From an uncultured Lachnospiraceae bacterium (GTDB lineage: Bacteria; Bacillota; Clostridia; Lachnospirales; Lachnospiraceae), in the NCBI GenBank assembly GCA_947626745.1, contig CANQTF010000005.1:1-64000 (forward strand): a DNA stretch of 64,000 bases, in the 5' to 3' direction. The position numbers were made by a program, and so were the translations under genes. Each line of letters begins with the position of its first letter. Position 1 is the stretch's first letter. The notes below the pieces were generated by a model that searched no databases, had not been told where the DNA came from, and saw nothing but the letters and a program-made list of their open reading frames with translations. Positions 32,350 through 41,196 of this stretch are shown piece by piece.

Positions 32350-34416
32350 ATGATGAGATCACTTTTCTCTGGTGTTGCGGGTCTTAAGACGCACCAGACA
32401 AGAATGGACGTTATCGGTAACAATATCGCCAATGTCAACAGTACGGCGTACAAATCACAGAACATGGTATTCAACGATCTGCTCTATCAGCAGACACAGG
32501 CGGCTTCCGGCGCAAATGCGACGACCGGACGCGGCGGCATCAACCCCAGACAGATCGGTCTGGGCTCCAAGACCGGCTCGATCACTACGGCCATCGACCA
32601 GCAGGGCGGTGCGCAGAACACGAACAACCCGTGGGACATCATGATCGAGGGAGACGCGTTCTTCATCGTCAACGACGGCTCGCAGAACTTCTTCACGAGA
32701 GACGGTTCTTTCACCGTGGATGGCGCGGGCAACCTCGTCAGCGCGAGCACCGGCTATACGGTCATGGGCTGGCAGGTAGACCCGAGCACGGGCGAGGTGC
32801 GCTCCGACGTGGTATCGGCGCTGCGCGTCATGAGCCCGGAGAATATGACGGCGCAGCCGGAGGCGACTTCGATGGCGTACATGAGCGGTATCCTCGACAA
32901 GACGGACACCGATATCAACAGCACCAAGGGCGCGGTCCGCACGCTGAAATTCTATGACGCGCAGGGCTACGCATACACGGCGCTCTTCAGCGTACACGGC
33001 ACGGGCAGCGACGACGTGTTCCGCGTGCAGCTGGACGACATTCAGGACGAGGACGGCGTGTCCCTCGTCAAGAAGTACGGTCTCTCCAGCATCGAGCAGA
33101 TCGCCAACTTCGGCGAGAACAGCGTGAGATCCACCACCTCCGTCTACGGGCTGGCGGACGGCGTGACCTACGACAGCGGGACGAACACCTTCACGCTGGA
33201 ACAGGCCATGGATTCCCTTCTGAAAAACTACAGCGACAACGCGCTGGTGGTCGCGGCGGGCAAGGACGCCACAATCAGTGAGATCAAGGGCACGGCTGTG
33301 GGCAATACCGGCACGGTGTCTGTCGCGAAAGGCGATAAGGTCAAGGTAAAGGGCTCGGTGACGCTCACCAGAGACCAGCTGGAGGCTTCCCCCTACAACC
33401 TGATCTTCAATGAGGATAACAGTACCTATTATAAGAAGAAGGCCGACAACGATCCACAGAGCGATCCGATCACCGGCGCTAGCCCTGACGACATAACAGC
33501 GGCGTGGAAGAACGTCCTGACCGGCATGAAAGGGCTGGACACGGTCGATCCGAACAGCCTTGTGATCACGCAGGACGGCGACAAGGTGACCGTTACCTTT
33601 GCGGCGGAGTTCGAGGCGACGCAGGATTCCCAGTACAACGCCCAGACCAAGGTGTTCGGCACGACCATCGAGAACACGGAGACCAACGCAAAGCAGGTCC
33701 TCGAGCAGGTCTATAACATGAAGGACGGCGACGGCAAGACCTACGGTCTGGACTTCGTCGGACCGGACGGCCGGGCGCAGATCACCGTGACCGAGACGAC
33801 CAAGGGCAACCAGCTCGTGTTCGACCACGACACGGGTAAGTTCTCCTACATCGGCACGCAGGGAAACGACACGGCGACGCTGGTATTCAACGATTCGGCT
33901 TCCAGCCTGTCGGGCGAGACGGTGCAGCTGACCCAGTTCAGCGATATCGACATCGACTTTGCGTCCATCTCCAACGTCGGCAACGGCGGCAAGTGTACCC
34001 TCGAGATGACCTCCGGGTCGAGAGAGCAGAGCGCGATAGGCGCGGGCCGCAGGACCGGCGAGCTGATCGGTCTCGAGGTGGGACAGGACGGCACGATCAC
34101 GGCGTCTTATGACAACGGGCTGACCAAGACCCTCGGACAGATCGCGGTGGCGGAGTTCGCCAATGCGTCGGGTCTTGCGAAGGCGGGCAACAACCTCTAT
34201 TCCGCGACCCAGAACTCCGGCGAGTTCGACGGCGTGGGCGTTGACATCACCGCCAACGGCGGCCAGATGACCTCCGGTTATCTGGAGATGAGCAACGTAG
34301 ACCTGTCCTCCGAGTTCACCACCATGATCACGACACAGCGTGGTTTCCAGGCAAACAGCCGTATCATCACGGTTTCCGATACGATGCTTGAGGAACTCGT
34401 CAACCTGAAGAGATAA
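32350..34416 (+). CDS. flgE: Flagellar hook protein FlgE
   Basis: A 688-aa axial protein. The N-terminus SLFSGVAGLKTHQTRMDVIGNNIANVNSTAYKSQ and the C-terminus DLSSEFTTMITTQRGFQANSRIITVSDTMLEELVNLKR are the D0/D1 coiled-coil domains of hook proteins. The central region is about 250-300 residues longer than in enterobacterial FlgE, implying enlarged surface domains. AAGGAGG ends about 10 nt before ATG 32350. It is the last gene of the first fla segment, since a strong terminator follows. Confidence 0.96.
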   Translation: MMRSLFSGVAGLKTHQTRMDVIGNNIANVNSTAYKSQNMVFNDLLYQQTQAASGANATTGRGGINPRQIGLGSKTGSITTAIDQQGGAQNTNNPWDIMIEGDAFFIVNDGSQNFFTRDGSFTVDGAGNLVSASTGYTVMGWQVDPSTGEVRSDVVSALRVMSPENMTAQPEATSMAYMSGILDKTDTDINSTKGAVRTLKFYDAQGYAYTALFSVHGTGSDDVFRVQLDDIQDEDGVSLVKKYGLSSIEQIANFGENSVRSTTSVYGLADGVTYDSGTNTFTLEQAMDSLLKNYSDNALVVAAGKDATISEIKGTAVGNTGTVSVAKGDKVKVKGSVTLTRDQLEASPYNLIFNEDNSTYYKKKADNDPQSDPITGASPDDITAAWKNVLTGMKGLDTVDPNSLVITQDGDKVTVTFAAEFEATQDSQYNAQTKVFGTTIENTETNAKQVLEQVYNMKDGDGKTYGLDFVGPDGRAQITVTETTKGNQLVFDHDTGKFSYIGTQGNDTATLVFNDSASSLSGETVQLTQFSDIDIDFASISNVGNGGKCTLEMTSGSREQSAIGAGRRTGELIGLEVGQDGTITASYDNGLTKTLGQIAVAEFANASGLAKAGNNLYSATQNSGEFDGVGVDITANGGQMTSGYLEMSNVDLSSEFTTMITTQRGFQANSRIITVSDTMLEELVNLKR

Positions 34417-34431
34417 GGATAAAGGAAAAGC

Positions 34432-34462
34432 GCCCCTCCGCAGCTGCGGAGGGGCATTTTTT
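34432..34462 (+). terminator. Strong intrinsic terminator after flgE
   Basis: GCCCCTCCGCA-gc-TGCGGAGGGGC is a perfect 11-bp-arm palindrome (34432-34455) followed by ATTTTTT. It lies 16 nt after the flgE stop codon and should end most transcripts entering from flgB. Confidence 0.95.
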
Positions 34463-34491
34463 GCGGGCGGGCGCGTCTGGTAAATTTTGTT

Positions 34492-34520
34492 TTGTAATTT
34501 CACGGCATATGTGATAAAAT
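34492..34520 (+). promoter_or_regulatory. Sigma-A-type promoter for flbD-motAB and the late fla/che genes
   Basis: TTGTAA (34492-34497), 17-nt spacer, TAAAAT (34515-34520) with TGA just upstream. Placed between the flgE terminator and flbD (ATG 34573), it would restart transcription of the second, 23-kb fla/che segment. Confidence 0.65.
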
Positions 34521-34572
34521 ATAAAAGCTAATACAGCGATATGCATAGTTATGCATTGTTTCGGAGAGCGGT

Positions 34573-34758
34573 ATGATCGAAGTAACGAAGATAAACGGCG
34601 TAAAAATCCTTGTCAATCCGGATCTGCTCGAGCTGGTCGAGGAGACGCCCGACACTGTGCTGACATTTACGACAGGACGGAAAATAATTGTCAAAGAGAG
34701 TAGACAAGAAGTGAAAAATTTAGTAAAATCGTATAGAAAGGATATTTTTGCAGATTAG
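34573..34758 (+). CDS. flbD: Flagellar FlbD family protein
   Basis: A 61-aa protein: MIEVTKINGVKILVNPDLLELVEETPDTVLTFTTGRKIIVKES. This is the complete pattern of the small FlbD (SwrD-like) family found before motA or fliL in Firmicutes and spirochetes. In B. subtilis the related SwrD raises motor power; the role here is inferred. It begins the second transcription unit, 20 nt ahead of motA. Confidence 0.9.
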   Translation: MIEVTKINGVKILVNPDLLELVEETPDTVLTFTTGRKIIVKESRQEVKNLVKSYRKDIFAD

Positions 34759-34778
34759 TGTAAAGTGGGTACATACGT

Positions 34779-35591
34779 ATGGATATAGCTTCGATTATCG
34801 GTTTGGTGGCGTGCTTTGTCCTGATGGTATTCGGTATCGTCTTTGACAAGGACACGGGCGTCAACTTCAGCGTTATAGTGGGATTCTTGGATGTGCCGTC
34901 GGCGCTCATCACCTTCGGCGGATCTTTCATGTGTATTCTTGCCAGCTATAAGCTGCCGGATTTCCTCGGCGGCCTTAAGAGCATCAAGCTGATCTTCAAG
35001 ACGGCGACGATGAATGTCTCCGAGATCATTCAGAAGATCATAGATCTCTCCAATGTGGCTCGTAAAGAGGGCTTGCTTTCTCTGGAGGAGGCGGCCAGCG
35101 AGATCGATGACGATTTCCTCAAAAAAGGGATTCTGCTCGTCGTGGACGGCACGGATCCCGAACTTGTGCGCGCCATTATGGAGACGGAGCTTGCCAGTGT
35201 GGAGGGCCGGCATAAGAGCAAGATCGGCTTTTGGGAGAACCTCGGTTCCATGGGTCCTGCGTGGGGTATGATCGGCACGCTGATCGGACTGATCAACATG
35301 CTGCGAGACCTGTCCGACTTTGCGTCTATCGGTCCTAACATGGCGGTCGCTCTGGTCACGACGCTGTACGGCTCCGTGCTGGCCAACTGGATCTGTGCGC
35401 CCGTGGCTACCAAGCTGAAGGGCAGGAACGACGAAGAGATGATGGTGAAGGAGATAGAAGTCGAAGGGCTTCTGTCCATTCAGGCGGGTGAAAATCCCCG
35501 TGTCATAGAGGAAAAGCTGAAATCTTTCTTAGCGCCCGGTGACAGGAAATCTCCGAACGATGAAGCCGGAGGTGAGGCCGATGGCGAATAG
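34779..35591 (+). CDS. motA: Flagellar motor stator protein MotA
   Basis: A 270-aa membrane protein with four expected membrane helices, two near the N-terminus and two late (GPAWGMIGTLIGLINMLRDL and GPNMAVALVTTLYGSVLANWI). The ExbB/TolQ/MotA proton-channel signature lies between residues 160 and 215. With MotB it forms the 5:2 ion-driven stator that turns FliG. Its 3' end overlaps motB by 11 nt. The coupling ion cannot be settled from sequence alone. Confidence 0.95.
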   Translation: MDIASIIGLVACFVLMVFGIVFDKDTGVNFSVIVGFLDVPSALITFGGSFMCILASYKLPDFLGGLKSIKLIFKTATMNVSEIIQKIIDLSNVARKEGLLSLEEAASEIDDDFLKKGILLVVDGTDPELVRAIMETELASVEGRHKSKIGFWENLGSMGPAWGMIGTLIGLINMLRDLSDFASIGPNMAVALVTTLYGSVLANWICAPVATKLKGRNDEEMMVKEIEVEGLLSIQAGENPRVIEEKLKSFLAPGDRKSPNDEAGGEADGE

Positions 35592-36390
35592 GAAGCCTGA
35601 CGAGCCCAAGAAGGGCGCGCCTGCCTGGCAGAGTACCTTTGCCGACCTGATGAATCTGCTGCTGTGCTTCTTCGTGCTGCTCTTTGCGATGTCAAGCATC
35701 GACGAGGATAAGCAGGAACAGATCATCGCCTCTTTCAACAATATGTTTTCCGTCTTTGACGGCGGCGCTACCGCGATCGGCGACGGTATGCTGATCAGCA
35801 ACGGCGTCAGCCAGCTCAACGAGCTGGACCAGTACATCAACAGCACGGGCAAGATGGACGATGAGGGCGAGGTCGTGGACGACGATCTGGCAAATGCGCA
35901 GGAGAAGTTAGAGGAAGCGCAGCTCGAGGAGTCCGAACAGCTTGCCGAGAAGATACAGGAAGCGATCGACGAACAGAATATGGGAAGTGAGATCGACATC
36001 GACTTTACGGCCCAGTATGTGCAGCTCACGATGAAGGGCGGTATCCTCTTCGATTCCGGAAGCGTGGAGCTGAAGCCGGAAGCGCTGCCCGTCTTGGATC
36101 AGGTGGGGGTCATCCTGCAGCGGTACGCGCAGGGCACGATCGAGATCGAGGGACACACGGACAATGTGCCGATGTCCGGCGCCAAGTATTCCAACAACGA
36201 CGAGCTGAGCTCGGGACGTGCGCTCTCCGTATTCGACTATCTGCTCTCGATTACGGATCTCGACCCGGCCAACGTCAAGCACGCGGGCAGAGGCGAGTAT
36301 GTGCCGATCGCGGACAATTCCACGCCGGAGGGCAGGAGCCGCAACAGGCGCGTTGAGATCAAGATATACAACACGCTCAGTTCTTATTAG
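35581..36390 (+). CDS. motB: Flagellar motor stator protein MotB
   Basis: A 269-aa protein: a short basic tail, one membrane helix containing the ion-binding Asp (D22 in FADLMNLLLCFFVLLF), an acidic linker and a C-terminal OmpA-like peptidoglycan-binding domain (IEGHTDNVPMSGAKYSNNDELSSGRA, about 200-265). The track starts at 35539, but GGAGG (35568-35572) sits 8 nt before ATG 35581, which gives a normal MotB N-terminus and an 11-nt overlap with motA. Confidence 0.95.
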   Translation: MANRKPDEPKKGAPAWQSTFADLMNLLLCFFVLLFAMSSIDEDKQEQIIASFNNMFSVFDGGATAIGDGMLISNGVSQLNELDQYINSTGKMDDEGEVVDDDLANAQEKLEEAQLEESEQLAEKIQEAIDEQNMGSEIDIDFTAQYVQLTMKGGILFDSGSVELKPEALPVLDQVGVILQRYAQGTIEIEGHTDNVPMSGAKYSNNDELSSGRALSVFDYLLSITDLDPANVKHAGRGEYVPIADNSTPEGRSRNRRVEIKIYNTLSSY

Positions 36391-36430
36391 AGATGATAGA
36401 TAAGATGTGTATAAAGGAGAATGTTCAGGC

Positions 36431-36961
36431 ATGAAGAAGAATCTGATTTCCATTGTCATATTGGCGCTTTTGATCGTCAATATCGTGCTGACCGCTATCA
36501 TGATGTTCAGCGTGGTGGGCTCTTCGAGAAAGACGGCGGCGCTCGTGGATAACATAGCGACGGCGCTCAATCTGGAGCTGGCGGCGTCCGGCGAGGCCGA
36601 GGAGGCCGAGGAGGTCGTTCCGATGTCCGATATCGCCACCTACGACATCACGGACAAGATGACGATACCGCTGAAGGTGGAGGTCAACGCAGACGGCGAG
36701 GAGGAGCAGCACTACTTTATCGTGAAGGTGACGCTGTCCATGAACACCAAGGCCGACGGCTACAAGGATTACGGCGAGACGCTCGCGGACAGGGAGAGCC
36801 TGATCAAGAGCGAGATCACGGACGTCATTCAGTCCCACACGGTCGATGAGGCGAGAAACGGGCAGGATCAGATCCGGCAGGAGATCCTCGACAGGCTCCA
36901 GACCATGTTTGACTCGGAATTTATCTTCAATGTATCCTTCAGTGACACTTTGATCCAATAG
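36431..36961 (+). CDS. fliL: Flagellar basal body-associated protein FliL
   Basis: A 176-aa bitopic protein: basic N-terminus MKKNLISIVILALLIVNIVLTAIMMFSVV (membrane helix), an acidic linker, then the FliL domain ending in the typical EILDRLQTMFDSEFIFNVSFSDTLIQ. FliL surrounds the stator and modulates torque. The start is ATG 36431 with AAGGAGA about 10 nt upstream; the GTG at 36407 in the track precedes the RBS. It lies between motB and fliM. Confidence 0.9.
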   Translation: MKKNLISIVILALLIVNIVLTAIMMFSVVGSSRKTAALVDNIATALNLELAASGEAEEAEEVVPMSDIATYDITDKMTIPLKVEVNADGEEEQHYFIVKVTLSMNTKADGYKDYGETLADRESLIKSEITDVIQSHTVDEARNGQDQIRQEILDRLQTMFDSEFIFNVSFSDTLIQ

Positions 36962-37000
36962 TGCCATTGCCCAAAATAGTGCCGCAGGAGGTGAACTTTC

Positions 37001-37981
37001 GTGGGAGAGGTACTGTCTCAAAGTGAGATCGACAATCTGCTCGCTGCCCTAAGCAGCGGTGAACTCGATGCAGACGACATGGGAGATTCCAGCGACAAGC
37101 AGGTCAAGAACTACGACTTTAAACGTCCTACCAAGTTCTCGAAGGAGCACCTGCGAACGCTGGAGATCATATATGAACACTACGGACGGCTCCTGTCCAC
37201 GAGTCTTCCGATCTACTTAAGAAAAAACGTGCAGATCTCGGTGGCCAGCTCCGAGACGGTCATCTTTTCGGAGTTTACGAACGCTCTGTCCAATCCGGTC
37301 ATTCTGGGGATCGTGAATTTCCAGCCGTTGGGCGGCACGATACTGATCGAGCTGGCGGCGCAGCTGGGATATGCGATGATCGACAGGATGTTAGGCGGTG
37401 CGGGCGAGCCGCTGGAAAAGAACAGGGACTTTACGGAAATAGAGATGACGATCATAGAGAAGATGATGGTGGTGTGCATGCAGCTCATGCGCGAGCCGTG
37501 GAAGAACGTGATCGACACGAATCCCGTGATGGAGCGTATCGAGACGAACTCACAGTTTGCACAGGTCATCGCCCCCAACGATATGATCGCGATCGTCACG
37601 CTGAACATGAAGATAGGCGATGTAGAAGGCTTCATGAATGTCTGCCTTCCGTTCTTCACACTGGAATCCATTATGGATAAGCTGAATACCAAGTACTGGT
37701 ATGCAACGCTTCAGGAACAGAAGGAGGAAGATCTGGAGGAGTACATCGAGGCGCTCATCAGAAGAGTGGATGTTCCGGTCAAGGCAGTGCTTGGCAGCAC
37801 GCGGGTGTCCGTCAACGATTTCATCAATCTGCAGGCGGGGGACATCATACGGCTCGACACCGACATCAAGGACGATCTGAAGGTCTATGTCGGCAATATT
37901 AAAAAATTCACCGCTTTACCGGGTTCGAGCAAGGATAAATACGCCGTGCGCGTAACGTCGGTGATCAGAGAGGGGGAATAG
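37001..37981 (+). CDS. fliM: Flagellar motor switch protein FliM
   Basis: A 326-aa C-ring protein. The N-terminal LSQSEIDNLLAAL is the phospho-CheY-binding peptide. The middle domain contains EFTNALSNPVILGIVNFQPLGGTILIELAAQLGYAMIDRMLGG. The C-terminal SpoA (FliN-like) domain includes VLGSTRVSVNDFINLQAGDIIRLD. A GTG start with AGGAGGTGA 8 nt upstream is used. It is followed 4 nt later by fliY, its C-ring partner. Confidence 0.96.
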   Translation: MGEVLSQSEIDNLLAALSSGELDADDMGDSSDKQVKNYDFKRPTKFSKEHLRTLEIIYEHYGRLLSTSLPIYLRKNVQISVASSETVIFSEFTNALSNPVILGIVNFQPLGGTILIELAAQLGYAMIDRMLGGAGEPLEKNRDFTEIEMTIIEKMMVVCMQLMREPWKNVIDTNPVMERIETNSQFAQVIAPNDMIAIVTLNMKIGDVEGFMNVCLPFFTLESIMDKLNTKYWYATLQEQKEEDLEEYIEALIRRVDVPVKAVLGSTRVSVNDFINLQAGDIIRLDTDIKDDLKVYVGNIKKFTALPGSSKDKYAVRVTSVIREGE

Positions 37982-37985
37982 AAGC

Positions 37986-39251
37986 ATGGACGGAATGCTA
38001 TCACAGGATGAAATAAATGCGCTTTTGAGCGGCATGGACGTAGCGGGCGACGGCGCCGGCGATGCCGGGGCAGCTCCGGAGGCTCCTGCGGCCTCGGAGG
38101 CTCCTGCGGCTCCCGATACTTCCGCGGCGGCGGAGCCGGTCAGCAACGCCCTGTCGGATATCGAGAAGGATGCCGTCGGGGAAGTGGCCAACATCAGCAT
38201 GGGCTCTTCGGCCACGACGCTGTATTCGCTCGTCAACCGCAAGGTCAACATCACGACGCCGGTCGTTACGGTGGCGAGATGGGACAGCGTATTACAGGAT
38301 TACGAGAAACCCTGCGTATTTATTCAGATCAAATATACGGTGGGTCTGGACGGCAGCAATATCCTCGTGCTGAAAGAGCATGATGTGAAGGTCATCACGG
38401 ACCTGATGATGGGCGGGGACGGCAGCAACACGGACGGAGAGTTATCGGAGCTTCACCTGAGCGCGATCTCCGAGGCGATGAACCAGATGATGGGCTCCGC
38501 GGCGACCTCGCTCTCCACGATGTTGGGCAAGATGATCGATATCAGCCCGCCGGAGGCCAGTCTGGTAGACCTGACGGCATTTAAGTCCGGCGGAGAGATA
38601 GCGCCTTTCCTTTCGGGGGAATTTGTCAAGATCGCATTTCGGATGCAGATCGATGAATTGGTGGATTCCACGATCATGCAATTATATCCTATGGACTTTG
38701 CAAAGGAATTGTGCGATACTTTCTTAAAGAACCAGTTGGGGGAGGATACGGAACCCGCGGCGGCGCCGCCGCCGGAACCCGCGCCGGCAGCGCCCGCGCC
38801 TCAGGCAGCGCCGCAGCAGGCGGCGCCCCAGATGGCTCCTCAAATGGCGCCCCAGATGGATATGAGCCAGATGGGTATGGGCATGGGCATGGGAATGCCG
38901 CAGATGCAGATGATGCCGCAGATGCAGATGATGCCGCAGATGCAGCCGAGCATGAACATGAATATCCAGCCGGCGCAGTTCCAGAGTTTTACCAACGACT
39001 TCAATCCGGCGCAGATGCAGGAGAACATCAGCCTGATCAAAGATGTTCCGTTGGAGGTCACGGTGGAACTCGGCAGGACATCGAAGCCGATATCGGATAT
39101 TCTGGACTTTTCGCCGGGTACTATCATAGAACTCGACAAAATAGCCGGCGAACCGATCGACGTGCTGGTGAACGGCAAGTTTGTCGCAAAGGGCGAGGTA
39201 GTCGTGATCGAAGAGAGTTTTGGCGTTCGAGTAACCGAAATCATCAAATAA
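37986..39251 (+). CDS. fliY: Flagellar motor switch phosphatase FliY (FliN-CheC fusion)
   Basis: A 421-aa protein. An N-terminal LSQDEINALLSGMD peptide like that of FliM is followed by a CheC-like CheY-P phosphatase domain with both E-x-x-N active-site motifs (E66/N69 in EVAN and E163/N166 in EAMN). A Pro/Ala/Gln/Met-rich linker (about 255-325) with an 18-nt triplicated repeat leads to the C-terminal SpoA/FliN domain (TVELGRTSKPISDILDFSPGTIIELD). It is part of the C-ring and removes phosphate from CheY at the switch. Slightly longer than B. subtilis FliY because of the linker. Confidence 0.95.
   Translation: MDGMLSQDEINALLSGMDVAGDGAGDAGAAPEAPAASEAPAAPDTSAAAEPVSNALSDIEKDAVGEVANISMGSSATTLYSLVNRKVNITTPVVTVARWDSVLQDYEKPCVFIQIKYTVGLDGSNILVLKEHDVKVITDLMMGGDGSNTDGELSELHLSAISEAMNQMMGSAATSLSTMLGKMIDISPPEASLVDLTAFKSGGEIAPFLSGEFVKIAFRMQIDELVDSTIMQLYPMDFAKELCDTFLKNQLGEDTEPAAAPPPEPAPAAPAPQAAPQQAAPQMAPQMAPQMDMSQMGMGMGMGMPQMQMMPQMQMMPQMQPSMNMNIQPAQFQSFTNDFNPAQMQENISLIKDVPLEVTVELGRTSKPISDILDFSPGTIIELDKIAGEPIDVLVNGKFVAKGEVVVIEESFGVRVTEIIK
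38895..38948 (+). repeat. 18-bp tandem triplication in the fliY linker
   Basis: Three consecutive units of atgccgcagatgcagatg (38895, 38913, 38931; the last unit ends ccg) encode MPQMQM repeats. Upstream, ATGGGC and CCTCAAATGGCGCCC-type short repeats make the whole linker methionine rich. Confidence 0.9.
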
Positions 39252-39273
39252 ATGATAGAAGAGGAGAAGAGAG

Positions 39274-39636
39274 ATGGCAAAAAATATTTTGATATGTGAC
39301 GATGCAGCATTTATGCGTATGATGATCAAAGACATCTTGACCAAGAACGGATACAATGTGGCCGGAGAAGCCGAGAACGGCGCCAAGGCTGTCGAGAAAT
39401 ATAACGAACTCAAGCCGGATCTGGTCCTGATGGATATCACGATGCCCGAGATGGACGGTATTCAGGCGCTTAAGAAGATCAAGGAGAGCGATCCCGGCGC
39501 AATGATCATCATGTGTTCCGCAATGGGACAGCAGGCGATGGTCATCGAGTCCATACAGTCCGGCGCAAAGGACTTTATCGTAAAGCCTTTCCAAGCCGAT
39601 CGTGTGTTGGAGGCTGTCAAAAAGGTAGTAGGGTAA
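39274..39636 (+). CDS. cheY: Chemotaxis response regulator CheY
   Basis: A 120-aa single-domain receiver. Acidic pocket D9-D10 and phosphoacceptor D54 (LVLMDITMPEMDG), conserved Thr/Ser (MCSAMGQ) and Lys (FIVKPFQ). Phosphorylated by CheA, it binds FliM and FliY to change rotation direction. Its stop codon overlaps the fliO start by one base (TAATG). Confidence 0.97.
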   Translation: MAKNILICDDAAFMRMMIKDILTKNGYNVAGEAENGAKAVEKYNELKPDLVLMDITMPEMDGIQALKKIKESDPGAMIIMCSAMGQQAMVIESIQSGAKDFIVKPFQADRVLEAVKKVVG

Positions 39637-40019
39637 TGATACTTGCGGTATCGGGGAGAGCCGACTCCTATATACAGTTTGTTACGGTGCTGCTCCTGTT
39701 CCTGTTCGTGCTGTTCGTCACCTACTGGGTCACGAAGTGGACGGCGGGATACCAGAAGAGCAGGAACGCCGGCGCCAATATGGAAATTATGGAGACGATC
39801 CGGCTTGCGGGCAGTAAGTATGTCCAGATCATCCGTGTAGGGCGGAAATATTTGGCGGTTGCAGTCTGCAAGGATACTGTTACAATGTTGACAGAGATCT
39901 CCGAGCAGGATCTGCTGTTTCAGGATAGCGGTGCGTCCGGACAGGGCAGCTTCCGGGATATCCTGAACAGGATACAGGGGAAGGATCATCTGGAAAAAGA
40001 AGATAGGCGAGACGAATGA
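39636..40019 (+). CDS. fliO: Flagellar biosynthesis protein FliO
   Basis: 127 aa. A single membrane helix (about 14-34) is followed by a small beta-rich cytoplasmic domain (MEIMETIRLAGSKYVQIIRVGRKYLAVAVCKDTVTMLTEI), the FliO/FliZ pattern. FliO assists assembly of the FliP pore. The track's ORF opens at 39513 inside cheY; the real start is ATG 39636, sharing one base with the cheY stop. It overlaps fliP by 4 nt (ATGA). Confidence 0.85.
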   Translation: MILAVSGRADSYIQFVTVLLLFLFVLFVTYWVTKWTAGYQKSRNAGANMEIMETIRLAGSKYVQIIRVGRKYLAVAVCKDTVTMLTEISEQDLLFQDSGASGQGSFRDILNRIQGKDHLEKEDRRDE

Positions 40020-40900
40020 AAAAGATTTGTTCCGGATATCATTTGGCGAGAGTGATATGCCTGCTGTTACTGGCAGGCATATTGTGTCTTAGCCGGAAGA
40101 CCACGGCGTTTGCCTCGTCCGCGGACACGCCCTACAGGGATTCCAACCTGACGGGGACGACGGACGAGAGGACGAACGAGCGTGAGCCGGGCGCGTCGCA
40201 GGACGCGGATGAACTCGCGGAATTGAATATAGCCAACACCGTGACGATCACGTACGGCGAGGGCAACGGAAGTGTGAACGGCGCGCTGCGCATACTGATC
40301 ATTCTCACACTGATCGCTGTCGCGCCCACGCTGCTCATCATGATGACCTCGTTTACAAGGATCATCATCGTCCTTCACTTTACGAGACAGGCTCTCAACA
40401 CACAGACGGCGCCGCCTAACACGGTATTGATAGGCATTGCGCTCTTTTTGACGTTCTTTATCATGCAGCCGACCTTCACGGAGGTCTACACGGAGGCGGT
40501 CGCGCCCTACGAGGCCGGCGAACTGGAGACGGAGGAGGCGCTGGAGAGGGCGGCGGCTCCGATCAGGCAGTTTATGTACAAGCAGACGCTTAAGAAGGAC
40601 GTCAACCTTTTCATGGGGATCAACCGTCTGGATTGGAACGGTGAGCTGGACGATATCCCGATGAGCGTGCTCGTGCCGAGTTTTATCATCAGCGAGTTGC
40701 GGAGCGCGTTTGTGATCGGCTTTTTGATCTATATCCCTTTTATCGTGATAGATATGGTGGTGGCCTCGACGCTGATGAGCATGGGTATGATGATGCTGCC
40801 GCCGACGACGATCTCCATGCCGTTCAAGATCCTTCTGTTTGTGCTTGCCGACGGCTGGTATCTGATCATTTCGGGGCTGGTGCAAAGCTTTAATATGTAG
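40016..40900 (+). CDS. fliP: Flagellar export gate protein FliP
   Basis: A 294-aa core export-gate subunit. An N-terminal signal-like helix (about 7-30) is followed by a 45-residue hydrophilic stretch. Then come the conserved helices TSFTRIIIVLHFTRQALNTQTAPPNTVLIGIALFLTFFIM and AFVIGFLIYIPFIVIDMVVASTLMSMGMMMLPPTTISMPFK, diagnostic of FliP/SctR. The order fliOPQR-flhB-flhA is universal for this module. Confidence 0.97.
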   Translation: MKKICSGYHLARVICLLLLAGILCLSRKTTAFASSADTPYRDSNLTGTTDERTNEREPGASQDADELAELNIANTVTITYGEGNGSVNGALRILIILTLIAVAPTLLIMMTSFTRIIIVLHFTRQALNTQTAPPNTVLIGIALFLTFFIMQPTFTEVYTEAVAPYEAGELETEEALERAAAPIRQFMYKQTLKKDVNLFMGINRLDWNGELDDIPMSVLVPSFIISELRSAFVIGFLIYIPFIVIDMVVASTLMSMGMMMLPPTTISMPFKILLFVLADGWYLIISGLVQSFNM

Positions 40901-40912
40901 CCGGAGGAAAGT

Positions 40913-41182
40913 ATGTCTATAGATGACGTCACTGCCGTAGCGCAGACAGCAATCTTTACAATCATCAAATGTGCGGCGCCGCTGCTTCTGGTGTCTCTGT
41001 GCGTGGGTCTGATCGTCAGTATCTTCCAGACGGTCACGTCCATTCAGGAGCAGACGCTCACCTTTATCCCGAAGATCCTTGCGATCTTTCTGGGACTGAT
41101 TCTGATGGGGCACTGGATCATGAATACGATGGTGGAGTACATGGTCAACCTGTGGACTGATTTCAGCGTGTACCTCAGATAG
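40913..41182 (+). CDS. fliQ: Flagellar export gate protein FliQ
   Basis: An 89-aa protein with two membrane helices and the FliQ motif SIFQTVTSIQEQTLTFIPKILAIFLGLILMGHWIM. It winds around the FliP-FliR pore and helps close it. RBS GGAGGAAAG just ahead of ATG, 12 nt after fliP. Confidence 0.96.
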   Translation: MSIDDVTAVAQTAIFTIIKCAAPLLLVSLCVGLIVSIFQTVTSIQEQTLTFIPKILAIFLGLILMGHWIMNTMVEYMVNLWTDFSVYLR

Positions 41183-41196
41183 AAGCGGGAAACGGC

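Noticed and set aside
32455-34503. 682-aa minus-strand ORF opposite flgE
   Set aside because: Antisense shadow with His/Arg/Val-rich composition and no start signal, overlapping an unambiguous hook gene.
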